In this document: positions 35,762 to 45,150 of the stretch, in pieces
Numbering within the stretch: the first letter of the stretch is position 1
Layout of the letters: each line of letters starts with the position of its first letter
Assembly (NCBI RefSeq): GCF_900115395.1
Contig: NZ_FOWE01000013.1
Coordinates: forward strand, 1 to 64,000
Source of the DNA: Geodermatophilus obscurus
Lineage (GTDB): Bacteria; Actinomycetota; Actinomycetes; Mycobacteriales; Geodermatophilaceae
Direction: 5' to 3'
DNA: 64,000 nt
Translations under genes and position numbers: made by a program
Notes under the pieces: generated by a model
Seen by the model: the letters and a program-made list of their open reading frames with translations, nothing else
The model's database searches: none
What the model was told of the DNA's origin: nothing

Positions 35762-37606
35762 GTGTCGGTCAACATTCAGGCGTACCGAAACGCGGTCACC
35801 GCAGCCGAAGCGGCCTTCCGGCTTGCCCTCGCTGGCGGCAAGGAGAGCGCGTTCGGCGTCGCCCTGACGCGGGTGACCTGGGAAATCATGCTCCACGAAT
35901 TGACTGCGGCGCCGAACTCGGTATTGGTGTGGGAGCGGATGCCGCCACAACCTCCCTTCGGCCTCACCGGCGCCGACGCGTGGACCGTCGCCTCCCAGAA
36001 GAAGGCGAGCGAGAAGATTCGCCCGGAGTACGGCTCGCCCAATCAGCAGGTCCGCAAGTACGAGGAGTACTTGAACCTGGCGCTCGAGATACTGAAGTGG
36101 GGGCAGGTGCGCCAGGAACTGATCGTCGACAAGCAACGCGGCAAGCAATACCTGATCCTCGGGGCCAACCCGCTTGTCGTGGAAGTCATGCAGGCCGTGT
36201 CGGCCGAGCTGATGAATTGGTACCGGGTGCAGCCCAACACGCGGGAGCTCATCGACCAGCCGGCGCGCGTCGGGCTCGCGCGGATGTTCAGCGAGCGGCC
36301 GGACATCGTGGCGCTAATCCGGATGGCGGAGAAGCTCCCCCTCGACGTCGAGATCAGCAATGTGCCGATCGACCGGCCGGCATTCGTCGAGGCGGTCGAG
36401 TTGGCAATCGGGTTGATACCTGTCGTGGGGAACGCCGTCGCGGCGTACGAGGCGTGGAGCGGTGAAGACTTGTTCGGCTACCACCTCAGCGATGTCGAGC
36501 GCGGCGTGCTGGCGGCGTCCGTGCTGCTGCCGGTGGCCGGACGCCTCGTGAAGGGCGGACGCGCTCTCTACACCGAGGCGCGGCTGGTCTCGATGTACGG
36601 GCGGGACGCCGCGGCTTGGTCGCGCGTCTTGGGAGCCGGCGCCCGCGGGAGTGCCCAACGACAAGCCCTGGCCACCGTCGGGAAGGCCGACCGGCTGCTC
36701 CGCGTCGAGCGCAAGCTCTCCGGGTCGATCGTGAAGGAGGCAGTGGACGCCGTCCCCCGACTCGCCAAGGGCGGCGCCGCCAAGCTGACGACCACGGTCG
36801 ACTCCGCCGTCGTGACCGTGTTCCGCGAGCTGACCCAGGCGCACCCGACGCTGAAGGTTTTGGACGAGCACGCGATCGGGCGGGTGCTGGCCAGGGGGCC
36901 GAACGCCGACCACCTCAAGGGGCAGGTTCTGGAAGAGCTGATCGAGTCGCGAATCGTGCCATGGCTCAGCTCCCGGGAAGGCGGGTTCGCCTTAGGGATC
37001 ACCGTGCCTGCGGGCAAGAAGTTGGAGTTCGTTCCGGGACACCTCGTGCGCGACAGCGCCGGGCACCAGATCAGTGACGGCCTCCTGGCATACCGGGACG
37101 GCGAGAAGCTCGTGATCGCAGCCGTCTTCGAGGCCAAAGCGGGTAAGAATGCAGCCCGCGAGCTGAGCCTCAAGAAGGGCGGCATGTCCTCACTGACGAA
37201 GGCCGAGCGCCAGGAATTGCGGGCGAACGCAAAGGACGTCTGGCGCGAGCAGCGCGACGAGGCGTTGGCCGCCGGCGTGCCGTTCAAGAAGACCCTGGAC
37301 GAGGTGGAGAAGGAGTACGCGCTCTCCGAGCTCGGCGGGCAGGTCCGGCGCGACGTGGAACGGCTCGCGGACGGCGCACGGATCCGGATCGGTACGGAGA
37401 TGTTCGCGGTGACCGTCTCTCCGACACGCACCAAATTCTTCGGCGTCCTCCCGCGCGACGTGCGCGCGGCTGCTATCGAAAAGCAGTTGAAGGAGTCCGG
37501 GTTCAGTTTCGAGATCATCGGCGCCGATATCAAGTCCAAGGACCTTGCCGCCATCGGCGAGAAGCTCAAGCCCCTTGCGGAAAAGCTCGCTGATGCCGCT
37601 CCCTGA
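35762..37606 (+). CDS. Polymorphic toxin with pre-toxin TG-like segment and PD-(D/E)XK nuclease-like C-terminus
   Basis: 614 residues from GTG 35762 (GAGCGAGGA upstream). The N-terminal 190 residues are helical with no export signal. Residues about 205-265 (AVELAIGLIPVVGNAVAAYE then AWSGEDLFGYHLSDVERGVL) match the pre-toxin TG-type linker common in polymorphic toxins. A helical/basic spacer follows, then a nuclease-like C-terminus: NADHLKGQVLEELIESRIVP, KLEFVPGHLVRDSAGHQISD-GLLAY and LVIAAVFEAKAGKNAARELS. The D of ISDG and E-x-K of FEAK give the PD-(D/E)XK pattern. It should cleave nucleic acid when delivered or unleashed. No immunity gene is obvious directly after it. Confidence 0.82.
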   Translation: MSVNIQAYRNAVTAAEAAFRLALAGGKESAFGVALTRVTWEIMLHELTAAPNSVLVWERMPPQPPFGLTGADAWTVASQKKASEKIRPEYGSPNQQVRKYEEYLNLALEILKWGQVRQELIVDKQRGKQYLILGANPLVVEVMQAVSAELMNWYRVQPNTRELIDQPARVGLARMFSERPDIVALIRMAEKLPLDVEISNVPIDRPAFVEAVELAIGLIPVVGNAVAAYEAWSGEDLFGYHLSDVERGVLAASVLLPVAGRLVKGGRALYTEARLVSMYGRDAAAWSRVLGAGARGSAQRQALATVGKADRLLRVERKLSGSIVKEAVDAVPRLAKGGAAKLTTTVDSAVVTVFRELTQAHPTLKVLDEHAIGRVLARGPNADHLKGQVLEELIESRIVPWLSSREGGFALGITVPAGKKLEFVPGHLVRDSAGHQISDGLLAYRDGEKLVIAAVFEAKAGKNAARELSLKKGGMSSLTKAERQELRANAKDVWREQRDEALAAGVPFKKTLDEVEKEYALSELGGQVRRDVERLADGARIRIGTEMFAVTVSPTRTKFFGVLPRDVRAAAIEKQLKESGFSFEIIGADIKSKDLAAIGEKLKPLAEKLADAAP

Positions 37607-37874
37607 AACGCCCAAGAGACTCAGCGTCACGGCTGGCCGGCGATCCGGGGGCATCACTCGACGATTACCGTACCGTCGCGACGGTCAAGATAGCGCGAGC
37701 GTTCGGTCGTGAGGATCTCCAGCGTTCACCGGCGAGACCGATGCGAGGGCTGCTCCGATCTCTCCATAGTAGAAGAAGGCACACCTGCCCGATGGCCGCT
37801 ACCAGCGGTCCAGGTCTTCGTGACCGGCGGAGGAGAGGCCGCGGAGGCCGGGAGCGACCCGAAGGACGGCTCAG

Positions 37875-38012
37875 CCCTATGCGATCGCGCAGTACACCGC
37901 GAAGGGCGTGCCCATGCTCTGGCAGGGCCAGGAGTTCGCGGAGAACTGGAACCTCCCCGGCGGCACCGACCCCCGCCGCATCATCTGCAGCCACCCGCTG
38001 CACTGGGAGTAA
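37875..38012 (+). pseudogene. GH13 alpha-amylase family fragment
   Basis: 45 codons read PYAIAQYTAKGVPMLWQGQE then FAENWNLPGGTDPRRIICSH-PLHWE and TAA at 38010. The 'G-PMLWQGQEF-ENW' motif is the late catalytic region of alpha-amylase-type glycoside hydrolases (often annotated as glycosyl hydrolase or 1,4-alpha-glucan enzymes). The rest of the gene is absent, so it is a relic inserted in the region downstream of the toxin. Confidence 0.7.
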
Positions 38013-38049
38013 GACCCTGCGACTCACCGCCCGCAGGGACATCGGGTTC

Positions 38050-38397
38050 ATGGAACTGCACTGGCCGGAGATCCCGGCACCAATCGTCAAGGAGGCCCAT
38101 CGGCTGGAGTACCGGCTGGAACAGGGCTGGCGCCCGCCGGAGCAGTTCGGCGTCAGGATCGAATCCGCAGAAGCGGGCATCGTCCATTCACCGGCGGTAA
38201 GCCTCGTCATGGACATCTATCCCGCTATCCGCGTCATCTACGCCCCGGAAGATGAACGGATCGGCCGGAAGCTCATGCTTCATCTCGACAGGCACGGCCG
38301 AGACGTGCCTCGTCCTCGGGAGTTTGATCCGCGCCTGCTCGAGGAGGCGGCCCTCCCGCCGAGGTCCCCGGGACAGCCGGCCACCGAGAGACGCTGA
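38050..38397 (+). CDS. Small hypothetical protein downstream of the toxin
   Basis: 115 residues from ATG 38050, MELHWPEIPAPIVKEAHRLE ... VRIESAEAGIVHSPAVSLVM then DIYPAIRVIYAPEDERIGRK. Mixed polar/aromatic composition and good codon use support a real protein. It is the first complete gene after the nuclease toxin, 440 bp away on the same strand, and could in principle be an immunity protein, but nothing in the sequence shows this. The ribosome-binding site is weak. Confidence 0.45.
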   Translation: MELHWPEIPAPIVKEAHRLEYRLEQGWRPPEQFGVRIESAEAGIVHSPAVSLVMDIYPAIRVIYAPEDERIGRKLMLHLDRHGRDVPRPREFDPRLLEEAALPPRSPGQPATERR

Positions 38398-38671
38398 GCA
38401 GCAAGGAACCCCCGACGCCCCGACCCGCAGGGGTAGGCGTCAGCGGCGGCCCCCGCGGCCGTGCCCGTCCCCAACTGTGCGCCGCGCCTGCGAGCACGAC
38501 ACCACCGCGCCTCGGTCGCGGCCTGATGACCTGTCCGTCCTCGGCGAGTCCCCCGAGGCGGCCGCAGTGCATCCAACGTCTGGTAGCCGCGCTGGGGTCG
38601 GTCCAGCACGCTCGCGGCCAAATAGGGGCCAAAAGCGTCCCGCGCTCCCGTCCGGGCCCGGCGCCCCACGG

Positions 38672-39082
38672 GGATCGATCATCGCCTTCCGTGAGGGATT
38701 CGCCGATCCGAAAGCCGCTGCGGCCCAGCAGGAGATCCTGGAGTTGGCCCGCACGGACCCGAAGCAGGCCGGCAGGCTCTATGAGGGACTCGTCGCGGGC
38801 GACTTCCAAGGTGGTCACGCCGTACGGAACGCGTATAGCCGCCCAGGTCGACGGATGGACATCGGCACCGAACACGAGGCAACGATCGAAGGGAGAACTG
38901 GTGCCTTCAGTGCACGTAAGCTGGACCAGCTTTGGGACGACCTGGTCGACAAGGGCAACGCCACGGTCACTGTGCCCTAACTGTCGCCCGCAGCCCGCGA
39001 CCAGTTGGAGCGGATGACTGCCCAGGCCAAGCAGCTCATTAGGCGCTCCACGGTGATTGTGGTGCGCGAGACACTGCCGTAG
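38672..39082 (+). pseudogene. C-terminal fragment of a possible second effector, one in-frame stop
   Basis: The plus frame reads GSIIAFREGFADPKAAAAQQ, GDFQGGHAVRNAYSRPGRRM-DIGTEHEATIEGR and KLDQLWDDLVDKGNATVTVP, then TAA at 38978-38980. It continues in the same frame LSPAARDQLERMTAQAKQLI and ends at 39082. The upstream part has no start and becomes shadow sequence. The 'D-GTEHE-TIEGRTG-FS--KL-QLW' tail looks like the C-terminal toxin domain of exported or injected effectors, but the family is not established. Confidence 0.45.
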
Positions 39083-39212
39083 TAGCGGAATTACCCGCGC
39101 CGTACTGTCTACACTCACCTCAACCGCGTCGACGTCGGGGCGACTGCGGACGGTGGAATCACGGACTGGAGGGAACCCGCAGGGCTGACTCTTCAACCGC
39201 ACGGAGATTCAT

Positions 39213-40982
39213 ATGTGCTCACTACAGAGGTCCATCGTATTTCTGAGCGGCCTGTTGCTCGTCTGGTTCGCCGGCGTGGATGTGGCGGCTGGGCAGCCGT
39301 CGCTCGTCCTGGACCCAGAGTCAGGGAATCCTGGGACGACCGTGACGGTGACTGGATCGTTCCTCGACCCCTGTGAATCCACCGATGCGGAGTGGGACGG
39401 TAGCTCCATCGAGTCAGTACCTGACTCGGGTGGTCTGCAAATCACAATTCCAAGTGACGCCTCGACGGGTAGCCACACCTCACCATTTACTGCTATGGAC
39501 TGCCCGATCCGGATGCCGGCCAAGGCCCGGATGCCGGCTACAACCTGATCGGCACCGCCAGCGAAAATTTCACCGTCGTGGCACCGGAGCTGCGGCTATC
39601 CAGGTCCGAGGCTAGACCCGACGAAGTGGTCACGGCCTTCATGACCGGATTTCCGGCTGGATGTACCCCTGTGCTCACGGTCGCTGGTGCGACCGTGAGC
39701 ACTGATGAGGGTGACACTGGGGCCGACGAACGACGGGTGACGTTCACGGTACCGACCAGCTCTCAACCCGGTGGTGCTCGCGTAGCGGTTCAGTGCGACG
39801 GCGAAACCGCGTCTGCTCCACTCGAAATCCTGCTTCCCATAGAGCCCGACCCGGACCCGGACCCGGACCCGGACCCGGACCCGGACCCGGACGAGGATCC
39901 CGATCCCGACCCTGACCCGGATCCCGACCCCGACCCGGATCCCGATCCCGATCCCGATCCTGAGCCCGACCCGGACCCGGACCCGGATCCGGGTCCGAGT
40001 TCAGAAGCGTCGGCCTTGTTGCGCCCGGACTTCCCGCAGGCACTCCCCACGCCCCAGGAGGTGTCGTGGAGCCCCCGCGCTCTGCTCGTCAGCGCGGCGC
40101 TCTTCGCGCTCTTGTTCGTCGTCGTCGGGTTCCCAGCCGAATTATTCAACAAGACGCTCGAGGAAAACCGGCACCGGCTGCCAGCCTGGTGGCGGCGCGA
40201 CCCGCCGAAGAATGTGGGAGCCCGTTCCCGGTGGCTCGACGGCGCAGTATTCGTTCTCGGTAGTGCGGTTCTGTTGAGTCTCGTCGAGTCAGGAGCCACT
40301 TTTGACTCGCAGACCCTGATCCTCGGTCTGGCTTTCACAATCTCCGTCCCACTCACAACGCTGGCTTATGCTGGCACCGTCGAACTGACCCTGCGCGTTG
40401 CTGACCCGGCGCCAGCCCGGCTACAGGTACTACCTGTGGCCATTGCGGTCGCGCTGCGTAGTGGTGTCTCGACTGGCACGGTTCGAGCCGGGCTATGCCT
40501 ATGGATTATTCGCCTACTTTTCCGTTGGCGCCGCGGCGGCGCCCCGCAGAAACCGCGGACAGGGCCCCGCAGTATTGCTCGGTGGTGTCGCCCTGCTCGC
40601 GCTGGGGGCGCTCGCGTGGCTACTGTGGTCGTCCGTAGACGCGGCCGCCGCCGAGCCGGATGCTGGTCCGATCGTGCTGTTGGCGGATTCCGCCCTCGCC
40701 ACGACCGTCGTTCTTGCTTGGCAGGGCTCCGTCTTCGGTCTCATACCCATCTAGTACCTCGACGGGCGCAGGCTAGCTCGGTGGAGCTGGACAGCATGGG
40801 CGATTGTATGGGGCGTGTCCGTGGTCCTGCTTGTGCACATTCTGTTCTGGAAATTCCTGCAAGAGGTCGAGAGCCTTTGGCAGCTCTCTCTCGCGCTGAT
40901 TCCGTTCGTACTTTTTGGGCTGCTGTCGGTGGGTCTATGGGGGTACCTTCGTGCCACCGAACAGGCAATCCCATCCGCCTGA
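39213..40982 (+). pseudogene. Secreted/membrane protein with Asp-Pro repeat linker, broken
   Basis: Starts at ATG 39213 (CGGAGAT upstream) with a signal peptide (SIVFLSGLLLVWFAGVDVAAG) and an IPT-like beta domain (SLVLDPESGNPGTTVTVTGS). A one-base loss near 39480 shifts the frame. The next frame carries a second beta domain, an acidic (DP)n linker (39845-39995) and TM helices. A further shift near 40430 and an in-frame TAG at 40752 follow before the last segment (LLVHILFWKFLQEVESLW ... LLSVGLWGYLRATE). With two frameshifts and one stop it cannot make the full protein unless the sequence is in error. Confidence 0.7.
39845..39995 (+). repeat. Asp-Pro hexamer tandem repeat
   Basis: About 25 copies of a CCSGAY hexamer encode a (Asp-Pro)n linker inside the broken membrane protein. 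Purely a coding low-complexity tract; such repeats are slippage-prone. Confidence 0.85.
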
Positions 40983-41217
40983 CTTACGGAGCGCTCAGGC
41001 CTCGGCTCGCTTTGGCAGCTCGGCGGCAACTGCGGGCGGCTGAAGCCGCGTAGCGGTGAGCCTTCTTGTCACGAGTGCCGCAATTGGTCGCAGCGTGGCC
41101 GGTCGGTGCTAGAGATCCTCAAGGGCGGCGATCTGCGCCTGCGTCCAGCCTGCGGCATACTAGTCGACGATCGATTTGCGGCCGTGCACGGTGGTGCGGG
41201 CATTACCGTGGGACGCG

Positions 41218-41272
41218 AGAACCTCCGAGCAGGTGTTGGGCCTTCGACAAGCCACACCCCACTCGGAGGTTC
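41218..41272. repeat. Perfect 13-bp inverted repeat
   Basis: GAGAACCTCCGAG at 41218-41230 and CTCGGAGGTTCTC at 41260-41272 with a 29-nt spacer, in a gap upstream of the IS110 element. Possibly the two abutted ends of an excised or collapsed insertion sequence, or a strong hairpin. The minus frame at 41105-41200 (VDYYAAGWTQAQIAALED-like with a stop) hints at a further IS relic. Confidence 0.55.
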
Positions 41273-41391
41273 TCCTGCGTACAAGCCCGCCCTGCTGACA
41301 CCAACGTCAAGGCCAAGTACAGCTGATAGCCGTTGACCTCGTTCCCGCGGGAACGTCCTGACGACGTTTCCGCAGTGGACGGGAGGTTGTC

Positions 41392-42627
41392 GTGGGCTTG
41401 CTGCAGGAGGCGCTTCCGGCGTCGACGTTGGTGGTCGCGATCGATCCGGGGAAGGTCATCAACCGGGTCTGGCTGCGTACCGGTGCGGCCGGTGAACTGG
41501 TGCCGCCGCTGTCTCTGCCGGTGCTGCGCCCGGGGCTGGAGCAGCTGCACCGGTTGGTCGTCGACCACGCCGGGCCTGCCCGTCCGGTCTTCGCCATCGA
41601 GGCGACCGGAGGCCTGCACCAGGCCTGGATGCGGGAGCTCAACCAGCGGTTTCCCGGATCGGTACGACTGTTCGCTCCCTCGGAGACCACCGCCGCACGG
41701 GCCCAGCTGGGCTCACGGCGGTTCAAGACCGACGACCGTGATTGTGCGCCGCGCTGACCTATCTGGCACGCCAGGGCCAGGGCCGGCGGGTGCCCGATCA
41801 GGTGCAGGACTCCCTGGCCGCCGCGGTCCGGCACCGCCGCGGCCTGATCGCCGAGCACAAGGTGGCCCAGCAGCGCCTGCACGACCAGCTGCACGCGCTC
41901 TGCCCCGGCCTGGCCGCCCCCGACGGGCACGGCCGGGCGCTGAAGGTCGACAGCGTCATCGGGCAGGCAGTGCTGGACTGCGCCGCCGCCTTCGCCGGCC
42001 GGGCACCCGCACCGCGGTCACTGCGAGCTCGATCCCACGGCCGGATCCGCGATCGCGAGGCGGAGTGCTGGATCGACCGGTGGCGGACCTGTCTGCCGCC
42101 GCCGGCCGACGCTTCGGCGCGGGCCGCCCGACTGGGCCGCAGCATGACCCGCTGGCGCGCGCTGACCGCCGACATCGCCGCGGTCGATGGCGAGATCGCC
42201 GCGCTGCTGGCCGGCAGTGACGGGCAGGTGCTGACCACGTTGCCCGGAGTGGCCACCGCTCGAGCGGCGGCTTTCGCCGCTTTCAGCCTGCCCGTCGACC
42301 GGTTTCCCGACGCCGAGCACCTCTACTCGGCCACCGGCCTGGCCCCGGGCAGCTACCAGTCGGCGACGATCAACCGGCGCACCCCCATCTCCCGTCAGGG
42401 GCTGCCCGAACACCGCGATGCGCTGATGAACCTGGCCTGGGGCCTCCCAGCACTGCGGGCCGTTCATCGACCGCCACCGCGAGCTGCGCGCCCGGGGCCT
42501 GCGGCCCATTCCGGCGCGCATCGCCCTGGCCCGCCACGCCTGCCGCCTGGCCTACACCCTGCTCAACACCCAACAACCCTTCGACGAACAGCGCTACCGT
42601 CGAGCCCGGCACCAGAGCGAGCGGTGA
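41392..42627 (+). pseudogene. IS110-family transposase, frameshifted
   Basis: The DEDD N-terminal domain is present: TLVVAIDPGKVINRVWLRTG, PVFAIEATGGLHQAWMREL and FAPSETTAARAQLGSRRFKT-DDRDC. A shift at about 41755 leads to LTYLARQGQGRRVPDQVQDS and the C-terminal transposase_20 region VLTTLPGVATARAAAFAAFS then EHLYSATGLAPGSYQSATIN. A second shift near 42440 precedes HRELRARGLRPIPARIALAR and the stop at 42625-42627. Inactive. Confidence 0.85.
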
Positions 42628-43019
42628 CGGCTGCGATAGCTCTGCCGCACGACGGCGCAACCTAGCTTGCCGCCCGCTCGCCCTGGGGCCGCCCACGGCG
42701 CACACGAAAGCCTGCCGCTCGACGGCGTCTCATCAGCCTGCCGACCAGGCCCCCACCGCCGGACCGACCACCGCGCTGCCGCCCGAGGCCGGACACCGAA
42801 GTGCCCGGTCCGCTCAGGCACGCCCGCACGAGACCGGGACTGCCCCCGGTTCCGTTGACTCTTGACCTCAAGGGCGAAAGCTAGACGCTCTGGCCCGGTC
42901 GCTGTCCGGCCACGCTGTCCGGGTCCACGCCGTGTCCTGGGCAACGAGCTAGCGCAGGTGCCGCAGGGTTCCCGTCCTGCTCACATGTCGCAGACGTTCG
43001 GTCGGCGCTAGCCTGCGGT
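42628..43019. other. Gap after the IS110 element
   Basis: 390 bp of high-GC shadow frames. No gene or obvious IS end. Confidence 0.3.
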
Positions 43020-43609
43020 GTGGACCACGCACGCGAACTTCTGCGGCGCTACGCAGCGACGTCTCCGCGACGGCCCCTCCTGCGTGTTGTCCTGCTTTAC
43101 TCTCGCTTGTTTGTTGGATTGCGGCGGACTCTGCTGGCTGCGGAGAGGCTTGAGCCGCGACTCGGGCTTGAGCTAGTCCTGGAGCGGATGCCCGCCCCTG
43201 CGTGGAAGTATGGGTTCGTCAGCGTTCTCTCATGGGTTGCCTTGGCCTCATCGGTACCTATCCCCAGGACCTGAACCAACTCAGTGTCGCGGCGTCCCTT
43301 GCCATGATTGTCATCGCGGGCATCTTTCTGTGGTCCATAATCCGCGCCATCAGCTCTTCTGTGTATTCGGTAGTGGTGAGACGTGCGGCGTTAAGGCTTG
43401 CCGAGGCGTTGGCGCAAGAGGTGGCCGCGAAGCCGAACGCTGTTGCGGACGAGGATCTCGAGTTGCTGCACGAGGCAGCGAGCATATTGGCCGTTAGGTA
43501 TCTGGATTACGACGGCGCCAACCGTGTGGCACAAGAAGCAGCGCTCTTCGAACGACATGTCATACACGTAGGTCGCGCCGAAGGGGCCACCCCAGTCCGT
43601 CGGCGCTGA
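43020..43609 (+). pseudogene. Two-TM membrane protein, probably frameshifted
   Basis: Two overlapping frames look like one gene. The first (43020-43274) reads LLRRYAATSPRRPLLRVVLL and ends in a TM helix (YGFVSVLSWVALASSV). The second (open from 43202, ending 43609) continues from about 43255: DLNQLSVAASLAMIVIAGIF-LWSII and then a helical cytoplasmic domain (ALRLAEALAQEVAAKPNAVA). A single frameshift near 43250 would join them. They could instead be two small genes. Low GC for the window. Confidence 0.5.
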
Positions 43610-43926
43610 TGGCTACTAAGCCGAGACGCCGAAAGCAGGACCGTGGTCCGCTATATGGGGCGGCTGCCACATTTGTCGCGGCTGTCGTCGCCCTGTGGTC
43701 TCCGGTCGTTCAAGACTTCGTTCAAGACCCTTCTTGCTCGATCGAGCTGAAGAACTACGCCGAGGTCTACAACGCTAATCCGGAGGCAATACCTCCGGTG
43801 GAGGCCGAAGTAGATGAGCAATGCCAAGTGACTGAGTACCTTGAAAGACTTACTGACCAGGATGAGGAGAATGCGCAGGGTGACTCAGCCGGCGGCTCTA
43901 GTGGGTCCTACGGCCCTCCTGCCTAA
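43609..43926 (+). CDS. Small single-TM protein
   Basis: 105 residues whose ATG overlaps the TGA of the preceding gene by one base (TGATG), so it is translationally coupled. A basic N-terminus (MATKPRRRKQDRG) precedes one TM helix (16-33, YGAAATFVAAVVALWSPV) and an acidic exported tail (VEAEVDEQCQVTEYLERLTD). Function unknown; probably a partner of the upstream membrane protein. Confidence 0.6.
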   Translation: MATKPRRRKQDRGPLYGAAATFVAAVVALWSPVVQDFVQDPSCSIELKNYAEVYNANPEAIPPVEAEVDEQCQVTEYLERLTDQDEENAQGDSAGGSSGSYGPPA

Positions 43927-43964
43927 CCCTCTGCCATTACCCCAGCCGGGGCCATGCTCCTCCC

Positions 43965-44210
43965 ATGACCATCCTCAGCGCTTACGACGCTGGCTCATGG
44001 GATCAGGTGGACGTGCTGCTGCTGACCGTCCAGGGAGCCACCTACACGGTCGAGGTCGGCTCGTCCGTGCCCGGCCAGGGCGTGCCCTTCCGGGTGCTCC
44101 AGTTCGATCCCGAGCCTGCCTGGCCCGTGGCTCCCGCTGCGGACCTGCCCTCCCCGCCGTGGGAGGACGGCTCGGGCTGCACCGACCAGCCGGATACCCC
44201 CACCCCCTGA
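43965..44210 (+). CDS. Small hypothetical protein
   Basis: 81 residues from ATG 43965, MTILSAYDAGSWDQVDVLLL then TVQGATYTVEVGSSVPGQGV, beta-rich with a Pro-rich end. It is 18 bp upstream of the secreted protein gene and may share its transcript. No family recognised and no strong ribosome-binding site. Confidence 0.5.
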   Translation: MTILSAYDAGSWDQVDVLLLTVQGATYTVEVGSSVPGQGVPFRVLQFDPEPAWPVAPAADLPSPPWEDGSGCTDQPDTPTP

Positions 44211-44228
44211 CTCCCTTGGAGTAGCAGA

Positions 44229-44711
44229 GTGATTGCCACCGTCCTGCCCGCCCGTCGCCTGGCCCTTACCGGGGCCTGTGCTCTGGCTCTGCTCGGCGGG
44301 GCCATCGCCACCGCGACCCCGGCAGCTGCCGCTGACCCGTTCACGGCCTGCAAGTCCGGCGGGTTCGTCAACTACACCGACCCGCTGACCGGGGAGCCGT
44401 TCGCCAACCAGGGCCGGTGCGTGTCTACCCTCGCCCGGGGTGGCGCGATCGTCCCGGTCGCCCCGCCGGTCACGCTGGACATGGACGTGGTGGCCGTCAA
44501 CCCCTATGTCGCCTCGGTCACTCTGACGATCACGGGGCCGGACGGGGACTACCCGGTCACGGTCACCATTCGCGGGCACACGACCCCGTACACCGTCGCC
44601 GTGACCGGCGGCACCGGGTCCCTGACGTTTCCCGCGCCGTTGGGGTCCCCCGTCGTGATCACGGTCGAGGGCCAGACGCTCACCGTGACTGCGACCCCGG
44701 ACGGATGGTGA
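44229..44711 (+). CDS. Secreted beta-sandwich protein
   Basis: 160 residues from GTG 44229 with GGAG upstream. A Sec signal peptide (LALTGACALALLGGAIATAT, cleavage after AAA at about 36) precedes a mature domain with two cysteines (TACKSGGFV, GRCVSTL) and repeated beta strands (YVASVTLTITGPDGDYPVTV). Probably an exported small wall or extracellular protein of unknown role. It is the last gene before the comM junction. Confidence 0.7.
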   Translation: MIATVLPARRLALTGACALALLGGAIATATPAAAADPFTACKSGGFVNYTDPLTGEPFANQGRCVSTLARGGAIVPVAPPVTLDMDVVAVNPYVASVTLTITGPDGDYPVTVTIRGHTTPYTVAVTGGTGSLTFPAPLGSPVVITVEGQTLTVTATPDGW

Positions 44712-45150
44712 CGCGACCCCCTCTGCGCGGGGCTCCCTTCACGATTGCGACCGGGTGCGGAGCCGCCGGCGGCGCGTCCGTGGGCCTGGCCTTTTGATGA
44801 TCGCCGGCTGCGGCCAGATCGTCAGTGCCATGCCAGGCCTCTTGTCCCGTGCGAGCGAGACATGCTCTATCCGGGGACGTCGGGCGGTGCCACCGCACGG
44901 GCCCGTGTCCTCAAGCCTGGTCCCTCAGGGGCAGGGAAGAATACGGAGCTGCCGTCACGGGCGCGTCACCGCGGTTCCACCCCATGGCGAGGCAGGAGCC
45001 GGCAACCTCGGCCGAGTGGTCGCTTCTCGGAGACCCCCGCGCCCGGTGAGGTGGCGCCGGGCCTGATGGGCTCACGCCTTCCGGCTCGCGGGCGAGTCCA
45101 CGGGGGTCCTCGATGGGGCGCCGCGCACATAGACGTGTCCTAACCGTCAC
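44712..45150. other. Junction region between accessory DNA and comM
   Basis: 440 bp without a supported gene. At 45150/45151 the sequence turns abruptly into the middle of comM. No direct repeat or integrase gene marks the boundary within the window. A TAG at 45130 closes the comM frame upstream. Confidence 0.4.

Noticed and set aside
39845..39995. CRISPR-like or regulatory repeat
   Set aside because: A hexamer repeat encoding Asp-Pro inside a protein frame.
1..45150. Prophage or integrative conjugative element
   Set aside because: No integrase, terminase, capsid, relaxase or FtsK-like gene is recognisable. XerC at 47765 is the housekeeping recombinase in its normal place.
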